From the NCBI RefSeq assembly GCF_023375815.1, contig NZ_CP067412.1, forward strand, positions 6,386,001 through 6,450,000: a stretch of DNA of 64,000 nt, read 5' to 3'. Shown one piece after another: positions 1-8,666 of this stretch. Source of the DNA: Pseudomonas sp. HS6. GTDB taxonomy: Bacteria; Pseudomonadota; Gammaproteobacteria; Pseudomonadales; Pseudomonadaceae. Each line of letters begins with the position of its first letter. Within the stretch, counting starts at the first letter, position 1. Below the pieces are notes generated by a model that saw nothing but the letters and a program-made list of their open reading frames with translations, was not told the origin of the DNA and did no database searches. Made by a program: the position numbers and the translations under genes.

Positions 1-280
1 CGGCGGCAAAACCGTCCAGCGCTACGGCTTGCAGGTGATCTTCCGGTTTGATTCCGGTCAGCAATGCGGCCACGGGCACGGCGCGATAAGTCATGTCCTT
101 CTTGTAGGACACGTCGTTCTTTATCGTGAGGGTTTGTACCTGAGGATGCTTGAGTAATTCCTCGGTCTGCCAGGTGCGACTGTTCGCGCCCAGTTCCAGA
201 TTCAGCTGTGCGGCAGACAGGGGCAAGCTCAGGAGCATGGCCCCGAACAGAATGAGCGTTTTCAAGTGATCGCCGTCCAT
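1..280 (-). CDS. Exported molybdopterin-oxidoreductase-like protein, partial (C-terminus outside window)
   Basis: About 93 codons are open on the minus strand up to the window edge, so the C-terminus is missing. The N-terminus is a short basic stretch followed by a hydrophobic segment ending LPLSAA, a good Sec signal peptide. The rest (TWQTEELLKHP, then a VSYKKDMTYRAVP segment) resembles small periplasmic proteins with a molybdopterin-oxidoreductase-like fold that often sit beside Pseudomonas sensor genes. I assign this from memory of the family, and no cofactor ligand can be judged in the visible part. Two starts compete: ATG at 280, or an in-frame TTG at 265 that has a GGACGG-like ribosome site just upstream and would give a more normal signal peptide. 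Confidence 0.5.
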   Translation of the reverse strand, partial: MDGDHLKTLILFGAMLLSLPLSAAQLNLELGANSRTWQTEELLKHPQVQTLTIKNDVSYKKDMTYRAVPVAALLTGIKPEDHLQAVALDGFAA

Positions 281-375
281 GTCGTGGAAGTGCGCAAAGG
301 TTGGCACAGCCACGCTGGCCCGGGTAGCGGGCCAGTCATATTTTCAGTGGCGATGAGCAAAACCTGCCGCTTGAA

Positions 376-471
376 TCAGCCGATGACCTTGGTCAGATTC
401 GGCAAAATCAACAACAGCGTCGTGGCGAAAAGAATGAGCCCTGCTTGACGAACTTTCGGTTGTTTGAACAT
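376..471 (-). CDS. Small hydrophobic membrane peptide (31 aa)
   Basis: This 31-codon frame starts at an ATG preceded by AAGGCGG at good spacing. It encodes a basic N-terminus (MFKQPKVRQ) followed by one transmembrane helix (roughly residues 10-27, AGLILFATTLLLILP) and a short polar tail. A longer in-frame start at 579 adds a non-hydrophobic stretch without a convincing ribosome site, so I prefer the short form. It lies 95 bp upstream of the exported protein at the window edge, in the same direction, and may share its transcript. The function is unknown; the ribosome site and the clean topology are the only evidence that it is real. Confidence 0.5.
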   Translation of the reverse strand: MFKQPKVRQAGLILFATTLLLILPNLTKVIG

Positions 472-579
472 GGCTTGACCGCCTTTTTTGTTATTTCCTG
501 ATGCCTGCCTGCATATCCATGATGGCAAGCGCTGCACTTCCTGTTGAAGAACGCCTGCCTCGGCAAAACCCGACGACAA

Positions 580-863
580 CGACGTACATGTTCACCTTAG
601 GGCCCGCGTCACGCTTGGCTTAGATCCATTTCATATGTATTTGCTACCAGGCGCGATTAAAAAGGCATGAGGCCCATTGCCAGCTTCTTTGCCGCCCTTT
701 TGCTAGACAGCTCGCTGACCTGAACCGGTTAACCTGGCCGGGAATGACCGTCCGTCTGAGCGTGCGCGTCAACGTCATTGAGCGCTGTGGTCATTGAATC
801 CGTGACCGTCCCGGCCAAGAGTGGAGGCACGAATTTCACTCACCGCACAGGTTCGAGAACGCC
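580..863. other. Gene-poor intergenic region upstream of the thiolase operon
   Basis: No supported gene was found. It separates the leftward small membrane protein from the rightward thiolase operon, so promoters for both should lie here. The only structure seen is a pair of short inverted arms (GGCCGGGA at 736-743 and TCCCGGCC at 809-816), too far apart for a terminator. Confidence 0.4.
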
Positions 864-2069
864 ATGACCCAAGCTTTGATTTTCGACGCGTTACGCACGC
901 CCCGTGGTCGGGGCAAGGCCGACGGTTCGCTGCACAGCGTCAAACCGGTGAACCTGGTGGCCGGCCTGCTGAACGCTTTGCAGGCGCGCACGGCGCTGGA
1001 CACCAGCCAGGTCGATGACGTCGTGCTGGGTTGCGTCACACCGATTGGTGATCAGGGCTCTGACATCGCCAAGACCGCCGTGCAGGTGGCCGATTGGGAC
1101 GTTAGTGTTGCCGGCGTGCAAATCAACCGGTTCTGCGCCTCGGGGCTGGAAGCGGTGAACCTGGGGGCGATGAAAGTGCGCTCCGGGTACGAAGACCTGG
1201 TGGTGGTCGGCGGCGTCGAATCCATGTCCCGCGTGCCGATGGGCAGCGACGGTGGTGCCTGGGCGCTGGACCCGCAGACCAACCTGCACAGCCATTTCAC
1301 CCCTCAAGGCGTCGGCGCCGACCTGATCGCCACCCTTGAAGGCTTCAGCCGTCAGGACGTTGATGCCTACGCGCTGCACTCGCAACAGAAAGCCGCCCGG
1401 GCTCGGGCCGACGGTTCATTCAACAAGTCTTTGGTGCCGGTGCAGGACCAGAACGGCATCATTCTGCTCGATCACGATGAATTCATTCGTGCCGAATCGA
1501 CCCTCGAAGGCTTGGGCAAGCTCAAGCCGAGTTTTGAAATGATCGGCCAGATGGGCTTCGATGCCACGGCGTTGCGGGTCTACAGCCATGTCGAGCGCAT
1601 CAACCATGTGCACACGCCGGGCAACAGCTCGGGAATCGTTGATGGCGCGGCGCTGATGCTGATCGGCTCCGAGGCCAAGGGCCGGGCGCTGGGGCTGCAA
1701 CCCCGGGCGCGGATTGTCGCCACGGCGGTCACCAGCACCGACCCGACCATCATGCTCACCGGCCCGGCGCCGGCCACCCGCAAGGCACTGGCCAAGGCCG
1801 GGCTGCGGGTCGAAGACATCGATCTGTTTGAGGTCAACGAGGCGTTCGCCTCAGTGGTGCTGAAATTCATCAAGGACATGGCCGTCGACCCGGACAAGGT
1901 CAACGTCAATGGCGGCTCGATTGCGATGGGCCATCCACTGGGCGCTACCGGTTGCGCAATTCTCGGCACCTTGCTCGATGAACTGGAAGCCCGGCGCCTG
2001 CGCTACGGCCTCGCGACGCTGTGCGTCGGCGGCGGCATGGGCATCGCCACCATCATCGAACGCCTCTGA
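864..2069 (+). CDS. Acetyl-CoA C-acyltransferase (thiolase)
   Basis: This 401-residue protein has the normal length and motifs of a degradative thiolase. The acylated cysteine lies in [12 protein letters not shown] (Cys91), NEAFA and [14 protein letters not shown] (the active-site histidine) come near the C-terminus, and CVGGGMG carries the second catalytic cysteine. It cleaves 3-ketoacyl-CoA to acetyl-CoA and a shortened acyl-CoA in the last step of beta-oxidation. The gene starts at ATG 864 and is followed after 17 bp by a FadB-like dehydrogenase/hydratase, so the two form an operon in the order thiolase-then-FadB, the reverse of the classical fadBA order. It is therefore probably one of the additional Pseudomonas beta-oxidation pairs and not the main one. 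Substrate chain length cannot be read from the sequence. Confidence 0.93.
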   Translation: MTQALIFDALRTPRGRGKADGSLHSVKPVNLVAGLLNALQARTALDTSQVDDVVLGCVTPIGDQGSDIAKTAVQVADWDVSVAGVQINRFCASGLEAVNLGAMKVRSGYEDLVVVGGVESMSRVPMGSDGGAWALDPQTNLHSHFTPQGVGADLIATLEGFSRQDVDAYALHSQQKAARARADGSFNKSLVPVQDQNGIILLDHDEFIRAESTLEGLGKLKPSFEMIGQMGFDATALRVYSHVERINHVHTPGNSSGIVDGAALMLIGSEAKGRALGLQPRARIVATAVTSTDPTIMLTGPAPATRKALAKAGLRVEDIDLFEVNEAFASVVLKFIKDMAVDPDKVNVNGGSIAMGHPLGATGCAILGTLLDELEARRLRYGLATLCVGGGMGIATIIERL

Positions 2070-2086
2070 CCTCAAGGAACCTTGTC

Positions 2087-4231
2087 ATGACCCAAGCCAT
2101 TCGTTACGAAAAAGGTCAGGACGGCATCGTCCTCCTGACCATCGACATGCCGGGCCAGAGCGCCAACACCATGAATGCGGTGTACCGCGAAGCCATGGCC
2201 GAAAGCGTCGCCCGATTGCAGGCGGAAAAAGATGACATCGCCGGGGTGATCATCACTTCGGCCAAAAAAACCTTCTTCGCCGGCGGCGACCTGAATGAAC
2301 TGATCAAGGTCGGCAAGCCCGAAGCCAAGGCTTTCTACGACATGGTACTGACCCTCAAGGGCCAATTGCGCACCCTGGAAACCCTCGGCAAACCGGTGGT
2401 CGCGGCGATCAACGGCGCGGCGCTCGGCGGTGGCTGGGAAATCTGCCTCGCCTGCCACTACCGCGTGGCGCTGCACGATGCTTCGGTGCAACTCGGCCTG
2501 CCGGAAGTGACCCTCGGTCTGTTGCCGGGCGGCGGCGGAGTGGTGCGCATGGTGCGCATGCTCGGCATCGAAAAAGCCCTGCCGTATCTGCTCGAAGGCA
2601 AGAAAGTCCGCCCGCAACAGGCGTTGCAGGCGGGTTTGATCGATGAGCTGGCGGCGGATCGTGATGAACTGCTGGCCAAGGCCCGTGCCTGGATTCTGGC
2701 CAATCCCGCGGCCGTGCAGCGTTGGGATGTGAAGGGCTATCAGATTCCCGGCGGCACACCGTCTAACCCGAAAGTCGCGCAGATGCTGGCCATTGCACCG
2801 TCGATCCTGCGCAGTAAAACCCAGGGCACGTTGCCGGCGCCGGAGAAGATCCTCTGCGCGGCGGTGGAAGGCGCGCAGGTGGATTTCGACACGGCGCACC
2901 TGATCGAAACTCGCTACTTCACCGAATTGACCACCGGCCAGATCTCGAAAAACCTGATCGGCACCTTCTGGTTCCAGCTCAATGAAATCAATGCCGGCGG
3001 CTCGCGGCCGCAGGGTTTTGCACCTTACGTGACGAAGCGCGTGGGCGTCCTCGGCGCGGGCATGATGGGGGCCGGTATTGCCTATGTCAGCGCCTCGGCC
3101 GGTATCGACGTGGTGCTCAAGGACATCAACCTTGCCGCTGCGGAAAAGGGCAAGGCGCATTCGGCGGCACTGCTGGACAAGAAAGTTGCTCGCGGGCAGA
3201 TGTCCTCGGAGCAGCGTGAAGCGGTGCTGGCGCGTATCCAGCCGACCGAAAGCGATGCCGATCTGGCGGGTTGCGATTTGATCATCGAAGCGGTGTTCGA
3301 GGATCGTCAGCTCAAGGCCAAAGTCTCGGCAGCTGCGCAGCAGATGGTCGGTGCCGACGCGGTGATTGCCTCCAATACTTCGACCTTGCCCATCACCGGC
3401 CTGGCAGCTGCGGTGCCGGATCAGAGCAAGTTCATCGGCCTGCACTTCTTCAGCCCGGTGGAAAAGATGCCGCTGGTGGAGATCATCAAAGGCGCGAAAA
3501 CCAGCGACGAAACCCTCGCACGCGGGTTCGATTTCGTCCTGCAAATCAAGAAAACCCCGATTGTGGTCAACGACAGTCGTGGCTTCTTTACCTCGCGAGT
3601 GTTCGGCACCTTCACCAATGAAGGCATTGCCATGCTCGGCGAGGGCGTCAGTGCGCCGATGATCGAGACCGAAGCGCGCAAGGCCGGCATGCCCATTGGG
3701 CCGTTGGCAATCTCTGACGAAGTTTCCCTCAGCCTGATGAGCCATATCCGTCAGCAAACGGCCAAAGACCTGCAAGCGGAAGGGAAAGCGCTGATTGAGC
3801 ACCCGGCGTTCGCCGTGATTGACTTGCTGCTCAACGAATACAAGCGGCCGGGCAAGGCAGCGGGAGGCGGTTTTTATGAGTACCCGGCGGGCGGCCAGAA
3901 ACACCTGTGGTCCGAGCTGAAAACCCGTTTCGAGAAAGCTGACGGGCAGATTTCGCCGAAGGATGTGCGTGACCGGTTGCTGTTCGTGCAGGCGATCGAA
4001 ACCGTGCGCTGTGTGGAGGAGGGCGTACTGACCTCGACGGCGGACGCCAACGTCGGCTCAATCTTCGGCATCGGTTTCGCGGCATGGACGGGCGGGGCGT
4101 TGCAGTTCATCAATCAATATGGTGTTAAGGACTTTGTCGCCCGGGCCCAGTACCTGGCGGAACAGTACGGTGAGCGTTTCGCACCGCCTGCGCTGCTGTT
4201 GGAAAAAGCCGCGAAGGGCGAGTTGTTTTAA
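2087..4231 (+). CDS. FadB-like 3-hydroxyacyl-CoA dehydrogenase / enoyl-CoA hydratase
   Basis: This is a 714-residue multifunctional beta-oxidation enzyme. The N-terminal crotonase domain (about residues 1-190) has oxyanion segments FAGGDL and AALGGG, and an LGLPEVTLGLLPGGGG stretch holding the catalytic glutamate region near residues 140-155. An NAD-binding Rossmann motif, GVLGAGMMGAG, begins near residue 320. The dehydrogenase catalytic His lies in LHFFSPVEKMPLVEII near residue 452, and the C-terminal 3HCDH helical domains complete it. The start at 2087 is chosen because AAGGAAC precedes it and the frame then begins MTQAIRYEKG. Together with the thiolase just upstream it carries out hydration, oxidation and thiolysis. 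The missing acyl-CoA dehydrogenase must be encoded elsewhere. Confidence 0.93.
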   Translation: MTQAIRYEKGQDGIVLLTIDMPGQSANTMNAVYREAMAESVARLQAEKDDIAGVIITSAKKTFFAGGDLNELIKVGKPEAKAFYDMVLTLKGQLRTLETLGKPVVAAINGAALGGGWEICLACHYRVALHDASVQLGLPEVTLGLLPGGGGVVRMVRMLGIEKALPYLLEGKKVRPQQALQAGLIDELAADRDELLAKARAWILANPAAVQRWDVKGYQIPGGTPSNPKVAQMLAIAPSILRSKTQGTLPAPEKILCAAVEGAQVDFDTAHLIETRYFTELTTGQISKNLIGTFWFQLNEINAGGSRPQGFAPYVTKRVGVLGAGMMGAGIAYVSASAGIDVVLKDINLAAAEKGKAHSAALLDKKVARGQMSSEQREAVLARIQPTESDADLAGCDLIIEAVFEDRQLKAKVSAAAQQMVGADAVIASNTSTLPITGLAAAVPDQSKFIGLHFFSPVEKMPLVEIIKGAKTSDETLARGFDFVLQIKKTPIVVNDSRGFFTSRVFGTFTNEGIAMLGEGVSAPMIETEARKAGMPIGPLAISDEVSLSLMSHIRQQTAKDLQAEGKALIEHPAFAVIDLLLNEYKRPGKAAGGGFYEYPAGGQKHLWSELKTRFEKADGQISPKDVRDRLLFVQAIETVRCVEEGVLTSTADANVGSIFGIGFAAWTGGALQFINQYGVKDFVARAQYLAEQYGERFAPPALLLEKAAKGELF

Positions 4232-4326
4232 CGGGGTGGGGACGCATTTCGGGGCTTGCCTTGCCGGGTGGTTTCAAGGCAGGCTCTGGGGTGTGCATTA
4301 TTCCCATCACGTGTCAGGTATTTTTT

Positions 4327-5049
4327 ATGTCGCTACGCATCTGCATTCTGGAAACCGACATCCTGCGTCCGGAACTGGTCGATCAATATCAGGGTTACGG
4401 GCAGATGTTCCAGCGCCTGTTCTCGCAACAACCGATCGCCGCCGAGTTCACGGTGTACAACGTGATGCAGGGCGATTATCCGAGTGATGACCTGACGTTC
4501 GACGCGTACCTGGTCACCGGCAGCAAGGCCGACTCGTTCGGTACCGACCCATGGATTCAGACCCTCAAGCAATACCTGCTGACCCGCTATGAGCGCGGCG
4601 ACAAACTGCTCGGCGTGTGCTTCGGCCATCAACTGCTGGCGCTGCTGCTGGGTGGCAAGAGCGAGCGGGCGACCCAGGGTTGGGGCGTTGGCATTCACAA
4701 CTACAAACTGGCGGCCAAGGCACCCTGGATGAACCCGGTGCGCGAAGAACTGACGCTGCTGATCAGTCACCAGGATCAGGTCACGGCACTGCCGGAAAAC
4801 GCCACAGTGATTGCTTCCAGCGATTTTTGCCCGTTCGCCGCTTACCACATCAACGATCAGGTGCTGTGCTTCCAGGGGCATCCGGAATTCATTCACGATT
4901 ACTCGCGGGCGCTGCTGGATCTGCGTCAGGAAGCGTTGGGTGAGCAGATCTACAGCAAGGGCGTGGCCAGCCTTGAGCACCAGCACCACGGCGCCACGGT
5001 GGCGGAATGGATGATGCGCTTCGTGGCGCACAAGCCGACCGCCGCTTGA
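4327..5049 (+). CDS. Class I glutamine amidotransferase (GATase1)
   Basis: This 240-residue stand-alone GATase1 domain has a complete triad. The nucleophile is Cys98 in LLGVCFGHQL, and the partners are His185 and Glu187 in QGHPEF. It would hydrolyse glutamine and pass ammonia on, or act on gamma-glutamyl compounds, as other stand-alone members do. Nothing in the neighbourhood names an acceptor substrate. The start at ATG 4327 gives the conserved opening SLRICILETD; an upstream in-frame Met only adds unrelated residues. It lies 95 bp after the beta-oxidation pair and ends in a strong hairpin terminator, so it is likely transcribed alone. Confidence 0.88.
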   Translation: MSLRICILETDILRPELVDQYQGYGQMFQRLFSQQPIAAEFTVYNVMQGDYPSDDLTFDAYLVTGSKADSFGTDPWIQTLKQYLLTRYERGDKLLGVCFGHQLLALLLGGKSERATQGWGVGIHNYKLAAKAPWMNPVREELTLLISHQDQVTALPENATVIASSDFCPFAAYHINDQVLCFQGHPEFIHDYSRALLDLRQEALGEQIYSKGVASLEHQHHGATVAEWMMRFVAHKPTAA

Positions 5050-5057
5050 CCCCAAAT

Positions 5058-5088
5058 GCCCCCGTGTCGTACACGGGGGCGTTTTTTT
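5058..5088 (+). terminator. Rho-independent terminator after the amidotransferase
   Basis: A ten-base perfect stem (GCCCCCGTGT / ACACGGGGGC) with a three-base loop is followed by G and seven T residues. It ends the rightward amidotransferase transcript just before the convergent corA stop codon. Confidence 0.9.
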
Positions 5089-5091
5089 AAC

Positions 5092-6063
5092 TCACAGCCA
5101 GCCCGATTTCTTGAAGCTCGCCCACAGCCCCACGCAGCCCACCGTGATAAAGCTCAGCACGGCGAAATAGCCGTAGTGCCAGCTCAGCTCCGGCATGTTC
5201 TGGAAGTTCATCCCGTAAATCCCGGCTACCGCCGTCGGGAACGCCAGAATCGCTGCCCATGCTGCAAACTTGCGCTGCACCACGCTTTGGCGTGACGCCT
5301 CCAGCAACACACCGATTTCGATGGTCTGGCTCGCAATGTCGGCCAGGGTGGTCAGGTCTTCCATCTGCCGCGTGACGTGAATCTGCACATCGCGGAAGTA
5401 AGGGCGCATGTTCTTGTCGATGAAGGGGAAGCTCAGCTTCTGCAACTCTTCGCCGATCTCCACCATCGGCGCCGCGTATCGACGCAAGCGCAGCACGTCG
5501 CGGCGCAGGCCATGAAGCTTCTGGATGTCGTGCTCGTTCAGCGCGCTGCACAACACGTTGCGTTCCAGTTCATCGATCTCGGCGTGGATCGCTTCACCCA
5601 CTGGCTGATAGTTTTCGATGACGAAATCCAGCAGCGCATACAGTACGAAATCTTCCCCGTGTTCCAGCAGCAACGGCCGTGCCTCACAGCGCTGACGGAC
5701 ATGGGCGTAGGACGCCGAATGGCCATTGCGGGCAGTGATGATGTAGCCCTTGCCGGCGAAAATGTGGGTTTCGATGAACTGCAGGACGCCGTGTTCGCGC
5801 ACCGGCGAGTAGGTGACGATGAACAGGGCGTCACCGAAGGTTTCCAGTTTCGGACGGCTGTGTTTTTCCAGGGCGTCCTCGATGGCCAATTCGTGCAGGT
5901 TGAACTGGCGTTGCAGGTTGGACAGCTCCTGGGCGTTCGGTTCTTCGAGGCCGATCCAGACGAAGTGCCCGGTCTTGGCGGCCCAGGCGGCGCCTTCATC
6001 GAGGGAAATATTGGTGACTTTCTTACCGGCGCTGTAAACCGCAGCAGCAACAACTCGACCCAT
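5092..6063 (-). CDS. corA: CorA-family magnesium/cobalt transporter
   Basis: This 323-residue inner-membrane divalent-cation channel has a long acidic/helical cytoplasmic N-terminal domain and two C-terminal transmembrane helices. The signature GMN motif is at residues 284-286 (YGMNFQNMPE), directly after the first helix, and a short basic tail (FKKSGWL) follows the second. The length matches bacterial CorA proteins. It faces the amidotransferase tail-to-tail and shares the intergenic terminator region. The ribosome site before ATG 6063 is weak (GAAGTG), but the start gives the expected N-terminus. Whether Mg, Co or Zn is preferred cannot be told from the motif alone. Confidence 0.92.
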   Translation of the reverse strand: MGRVVAAAVYSAGKKVTNISLDEGAAWAAKTGHFVWIGLEEPNAQELSNLQRQFNLHELAIEDALEKHSRPKLETFGDALFIVTYSPVREHGVLQFIETHIFAGKGYIITARNGHSASYAHVRQRCEARPLLLEHGEDFVLYALLDFVIENYQPVGEAIHAEIDELERNVLCSALNEHDIQKLHGLRRDVLRLRRYAAPMVEIGEELQKLSFPFIDKNMRPYFRDVQIHVTRQMEDLTTLADIASQTIEIGVLLEASRQSVVQRKFAAWAAILAFPTAVAGIYGMNFQNMPELSWHYGYFAVLSFITVGCVGLWASFKKSGWL

Positions 6064-6169
6064 GGTGGTGGTTCACTTCTTATTGGCAGATGGCAGGGGA
6101 GACATGGCTTCAGCTTAGCCGTGTCGCTGCTTGAGAGTCAGTGAAATCTGTACAGTTCACCGGGCAAAA

Positions 6170-6195
6170 GAAAACCCGCACTGGGCGGGTTTCTT
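6170..6195 (-). terminator. Terminator downstream of the acyltransferase gene
   Basis: The stem AAACCCGC / GCGGGTTT has a short loop. Read on the minus strand it is followed by a T-rich stretch, two bases past the acyltransferase stop codon. T-runs on both sides mean it could work in either direction. Confidence 0.8.
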
Positions 6196-6197
6196 TT

Positions 6198-6920
6198 TCA
6201 CGCGGCTTGTAGTTGCCGATCCATCGCATCGATGCACTCGCGCATCTGTTCGCGACACTGGCTGATGAGCATGGGCATGTCGTCCATGGTCAGGCCGGCG
6301 GTAGGAATTGCCGGCAGCGAGCGTATGAGAACTTTTCCGCTGCGCCAGCGGTTCAGGCGCATGTGCTTGATGTAGCTGCTGACGCACACCGGAACGATCG
6401 GCACACCGGCGGCGATGGCCATCTGGAACGCGCCTTTCTTGAACGGCAGCAGATCTTCACCCAGGTTGCGCGTGCCTTCCGGGAATACCCAGATCGAGGT
6501 GTCTTTGTGCTGCAAGGTGTCGGTGGTCGTCAGCATCGACTGGCGTGCCTTGTGCGCGTTGCCACGATCGATCAACACATTGCCCGCCAGCCAGAACAAT
6601 TGCCCGAACAACGGCACCCATTTCAGACTCTTTTTGCCAATGCACACGGTCCGACGTGGCACCACATTGCCGAACACGAACAGGTCGTAGTTGGACTGAT
6701 GGTTGGCGATGATTACGCAGCTATCAGGCTTGTTCATCAGCTGACCGACGTCGGCCTTCACTCGCAGGCGCAGGATGCACATGGCCGGCAGCGCGTACAG
6801 TCGAGCGCACAGACGACTGTTGTCCGGATTGAATGGCCGACACAGCCCGAGGATCACCCCGAGCACGCCCGCCAGAATAAAGTGCAGGCCCATCAATAAC
6901 ATACGAAACACAAACAGCAT
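6198..6920 (-). CDS. 1-acylglycerol-3-phosphate O-acyltransferase (PlsC family)
   Basis: This 240-residue membrane-bound acyltransferase transfers an acyl chain to lysophosphatidate in phospholipid synthesis. The catalytic HX4D box is NHQSNYD (His74 and Asp79), and the glycerol-phosphate-binding EGTR motif is FPEGTR (residues 146-151). A hydrophobic N-terminal helix (residues 8-27) anchors it. I place the start at ATG 6920 (MLFVFRMLLMG), which has a GGTGGGG stretch upstream and gives the family length. An in-frame Met at 6980 adds 20 atypical residues. It is followed by its own hairpin terminator. Most Pseudomonas carry several PlsC paralogues, so this may not be the essential one. Confidence 0.88.
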   Translation of the reverse strand: MLFVFRMLLMGLHFILAGVLGVILGLCRPFNPDNSRLCARLYALPAMCILRLRVKADVGQLMNKPDSCVIIANHQSNYDLFVFGNVVPRRTVCIGKKSLKWVPLFGQLFWLAGNVLIDRGNAHKARQSMLTTTDTLQHKDTSIWVFPEGTRNLGEDLLPFKKGAFQMAIAAGVPIVPVCVSSYIKHMRLNRWRSGKVLIRSLPAIPTAGLTMDDMPMLISQCREQMRECIDAMDRQLQAA

Positions 6921-7083
6921 TTTCAGGCCCCACCGGGACAAAAGGTGGCGCAGTGTACGGATGTGCACTGTTTTCGGCAATTGCCGCTATAGAGTCAGGA
7001 GATGGGCGATGTTTAAGCGCATGTTTCCGACTTGTCGGTCAGAGGCGTCCTAGAGCTGCTGTGGAGATTTAAACCATGCACGT

Positions 7084-7112
7084 AAGAAAAAGCCCGACAC
7101 GACGGTCGGGCT
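7084..7112 (-). terminator. Terminator downstream of the enoyl-CoA hydratase gene
   Basis: The stem AGCCCGAC / GTCGGGCT has a six-base loop; on the minus strand it is followed by TTTTCTT. It lies 24 bp beyond the stop of the leftward crotonase gene. Confidence 0.85.
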
Positions 7113-7136
7113 TTTCTATACAGGAGCGAAGCGGGT

Positions 7137-7826
7137 TCAGCCCAGGTGTTCCTGATCCTGAATGATCGCGTTGTCCAGGGTTTCCAGCAGCGCCTTGCGT
7201 ACCTTGAGCTTGGTGTTCTTGTGCGCGGTCATGTTGATCTTCTTCAACTGACGCGCAGCGGCGAGGGCGGCACCTTGCAGCTCTTCGGCCGAAACCACCT
7301 TGTCGAGGAAGCCGGCATCCACTGCGCTTTGGGGATCGAACATCTCGCCGTTGATTACCGAGCGATGGAAGGCCGAGCGGCGCAGGCGATCACGGGCCAG
7401 CTCGATGCCGGCGTGGTGCATGGTCATGCCGATCTGCACTTCGTTCAGACCAATGCTGAACGGACCGTCGACACCGATGCGGTAATCGGCGGACAACAGA
7501 ATGAACGCGCCTTTGGCCACGGCATGACCCGGGCAGGCAACGATCACTGGGAATGGGTGCGACAGCAGACGACGGGCGAGGGTAGAACCGGCGGTCACCA
7601 GCGACACGGCTTCTTTAGGGCCGGCAGTCATTACCTTCAAATCGTAGCCGCCAGAGAGAATGCCCGGCTGGCCAGTAATGATCACAATGGCGCGATCCGC
7701 CACCGCCTGATCCAGCGCCGCGTTGAAGGCCGCGATCACGTCCGGGGAAATGGCGTTGACCTTGCCGTTGCTCAGGGTCAGGGTCGCGATACCGTCTTCG
7801 AGGTGGTAGGCAATCAGGTCGCTCAT
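7137..7826 (-). CDS. Crotonase-family enoyl-CoA hydratase/isomerase
   Basis: This compact 229-residue crotonase domain has oxyanion-hole segments SGGYDLKVM and GHAVAKGA. The glutamate in GLNEVQIGM aligns with the first catalytic Glu of enoyl-CoA hydratases. The position where the second catalytic Glu normally sits falls in the RRSAFHRSVING stretch and is not acidic, so a plain syn-hydration role is uncertain; isomerase or thioesterase-like chemistry is possible. The N-terminus (SDLIAYHLEDGIATLTL) and length are typical of short Pseudomonas crotonases. The gene stands alone with its own terminator. The substrate is unknown. Confidence 0.88.
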   Translation of the reverse strand: MSDLIAYHLEDGIATLTLSNGKVNAISPDVIAAFNAALDQAVADRAIVIITGQPGILSGGYDLKVMTAGPKEAVSLVTAGSTLARRLLSHPFPVIVACPGHAVAKGAFILLSADYRIGVDGPFSIGLNEVQIGMTMHHAGIELARDRLRRSAFHRSVINGEMFDPQSAVDAGFLDKVVSAEELQGAALAAARQLKKINMTAHKNTKLKVRKALLETLDNAIIQDQEHLG

Positions 7827-8132
7827 GGCGCAATTCCTTATAAGAAAGATGGGCAGACGTTACCCACCGTCGCCGGTCAGGTAAAGCACTGTGACTGACC
7901 CACCGGTCACCCTTGACCGGCTGACGCGCCGCAACGTGCCCACGGCAAACGCTTGCGCGCCTATATAGAAGGGCCGCACCCACCCGAGATTGGCCGGATT
8001 GCCATGGCCCATCGCTAGCGGAAACGACTTTTTCTCTTAACCGCATGAAAATTCTGAAAAAAAGTTTGCCATCAGAAAAGCTTTCGACTACATTAGCGCG
8101 CCTCGACAGACAGAACATGTTTGAAGAGATAC
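7827..8132. other. Intergenic region with the tRNA-Ser promoter
   Basis: No coding region was found between the crotonase gene and tRNA-Ser. The last 70 bp are AT-rich and hold a good sigma-70 promoter, listed separately. The remaining sequence is GC-rich and shows no feature I can support. Confidence 0.5.
8066..8094 (+). promoter_or_regulatory. Sigma-70 promoter for tRNA-Ser
   Basis: TTGCCA (8066-8071) and TACATT (8089-8094) are separated by exactly 17 bp in an AT-rich stretch, followed at the expected start point by a GCGCGCC discriminator-like run. The tRNA begins 38 bp after the -10 box. Confidence 0.7.
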
Positions 8133-8222
8133 GGTGAAGTGTCCGAGTGGCTTAAGGAGCACGCCTGGAAAGTGTGTATACAGGAAACTGTATCGAGAGT
8201 TCGAATCTCTCCTTCACCGCCA
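8133..8222 (+). tRNA. tRNA-Ser (anticodon GGA)
   Basis: This 90-nt class II tRNA has an acceptor stem GGTGAAG / CTTCACC and a discriminator G followed by an encoded CCA. The D-loop region has GTGGCTTAAGG, the anticodon loop reads CTGGAAA (GGA), there is a long variable arm (ACAGGAAACTGT), and the T-loop is GTTCGAATC. Class II shape and the anticodon identify serine (UCC/UCU codons). It is the apparent integration target of the decayed island that follows. Confidence 0.95.
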
Positions 8223-8236
8223 AATTCGAAACGACT

Positions 8237-8278
8237 AAACCCCTGAAAACGTTAAAGTTTTCAGGGGTTTTGTGTTTT
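8237..8278 (+). terminator. Terminator of tRNA-Ser
   Basis: A 14-base perfect stem from AAACCCCTGAAAAC at 8237 pairs with GTTTTCAGGGGTTT at 8257, followed by TGTGTTTTT. It lies 14 bp after the tRNA CCA end. Confidence 0.92.
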
Positions 8279-8405
8279 TAGACGGGCAGAAAAGACCCGT
8301 ATGGAAACATTCATGGGAATGCACGCTAAGAATTTTGAGTTCGCTGCTCAACTACCCTTGCTTAGCGTCCCACTGATGCCGATGGATAATGAAAGGACCT
8401 TCGCG

Positions 8406-8666
8406 ATGCCTATACCGAGTGAATGGGAAGTTGAACAGGCCCGAAAAGCTGTGCAAGAGCGCATTAAAGACGTGAGTGAATCGCCAGATGACGCCCACCT
8501 GACGACCTCTTTTTTTCGCCTTTCCGGCTATCTTGAAGCCATGGAGGATCAGGAGCTTTTGAGCGAGGAGGAATGCAAAGTTTTATCGGACGAGGCAACG
8601 GAGGTGTTTCATCGACGAAGTGCTGAAATCAGACCTCCCAAAAAACAGTTGCCAACTTTCGAGTAA
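8406..8666 (+). CDS. Hypothetical 86-aa acidic helical protein
   Basis: ATG 8406 is preceded by AAAGGA at good distance and opens an 86-residue frame. An upstream in-frame ATG at 8301 would extend it but has no ribosome site. The protein is acidic and looks all-alpha (EWEVEQARKAVQERIKDV, then FFRLSGYLEAMEDQELLSEEEC), with no signal peptide, membrane helix or metal motif. I do not recognise a family with a known function. It sits alone between the tRNA-Ser terminator and a diverged second copy of the tRNA 3' end, so it may be cargo of a small element bounded by those repeats. Confidence 0.65.
   Translation: MPIPSEWEVEQARKAVQERIKDVSESPDDAHLTTSFFRLSGYLEAMEDQELLSEEECKVLSDEATEVFHRRSAEIRPPKKQLPTFE

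Noticed and set aside
736..816. Short inverted arms upstream of the thiolase operon
   Set aside because: Only eight bases per arm and 65 bp apart; could be chance in GC-rich DNA.
2072..3904. Minus-strand 610-codon frame opposite the FadB-like gene
   Set aside because: Its composition (Arg/Gln/His-rich) is the usual antisense artefact of a GC-rich gene; the plus strand has full FadB motifs.
4238..4252. Partial match to the 19-bp repeat near the amidotransferase
   Set aside because: Only about 13 bases in reverse orientation agree; not enough to call a third copy.
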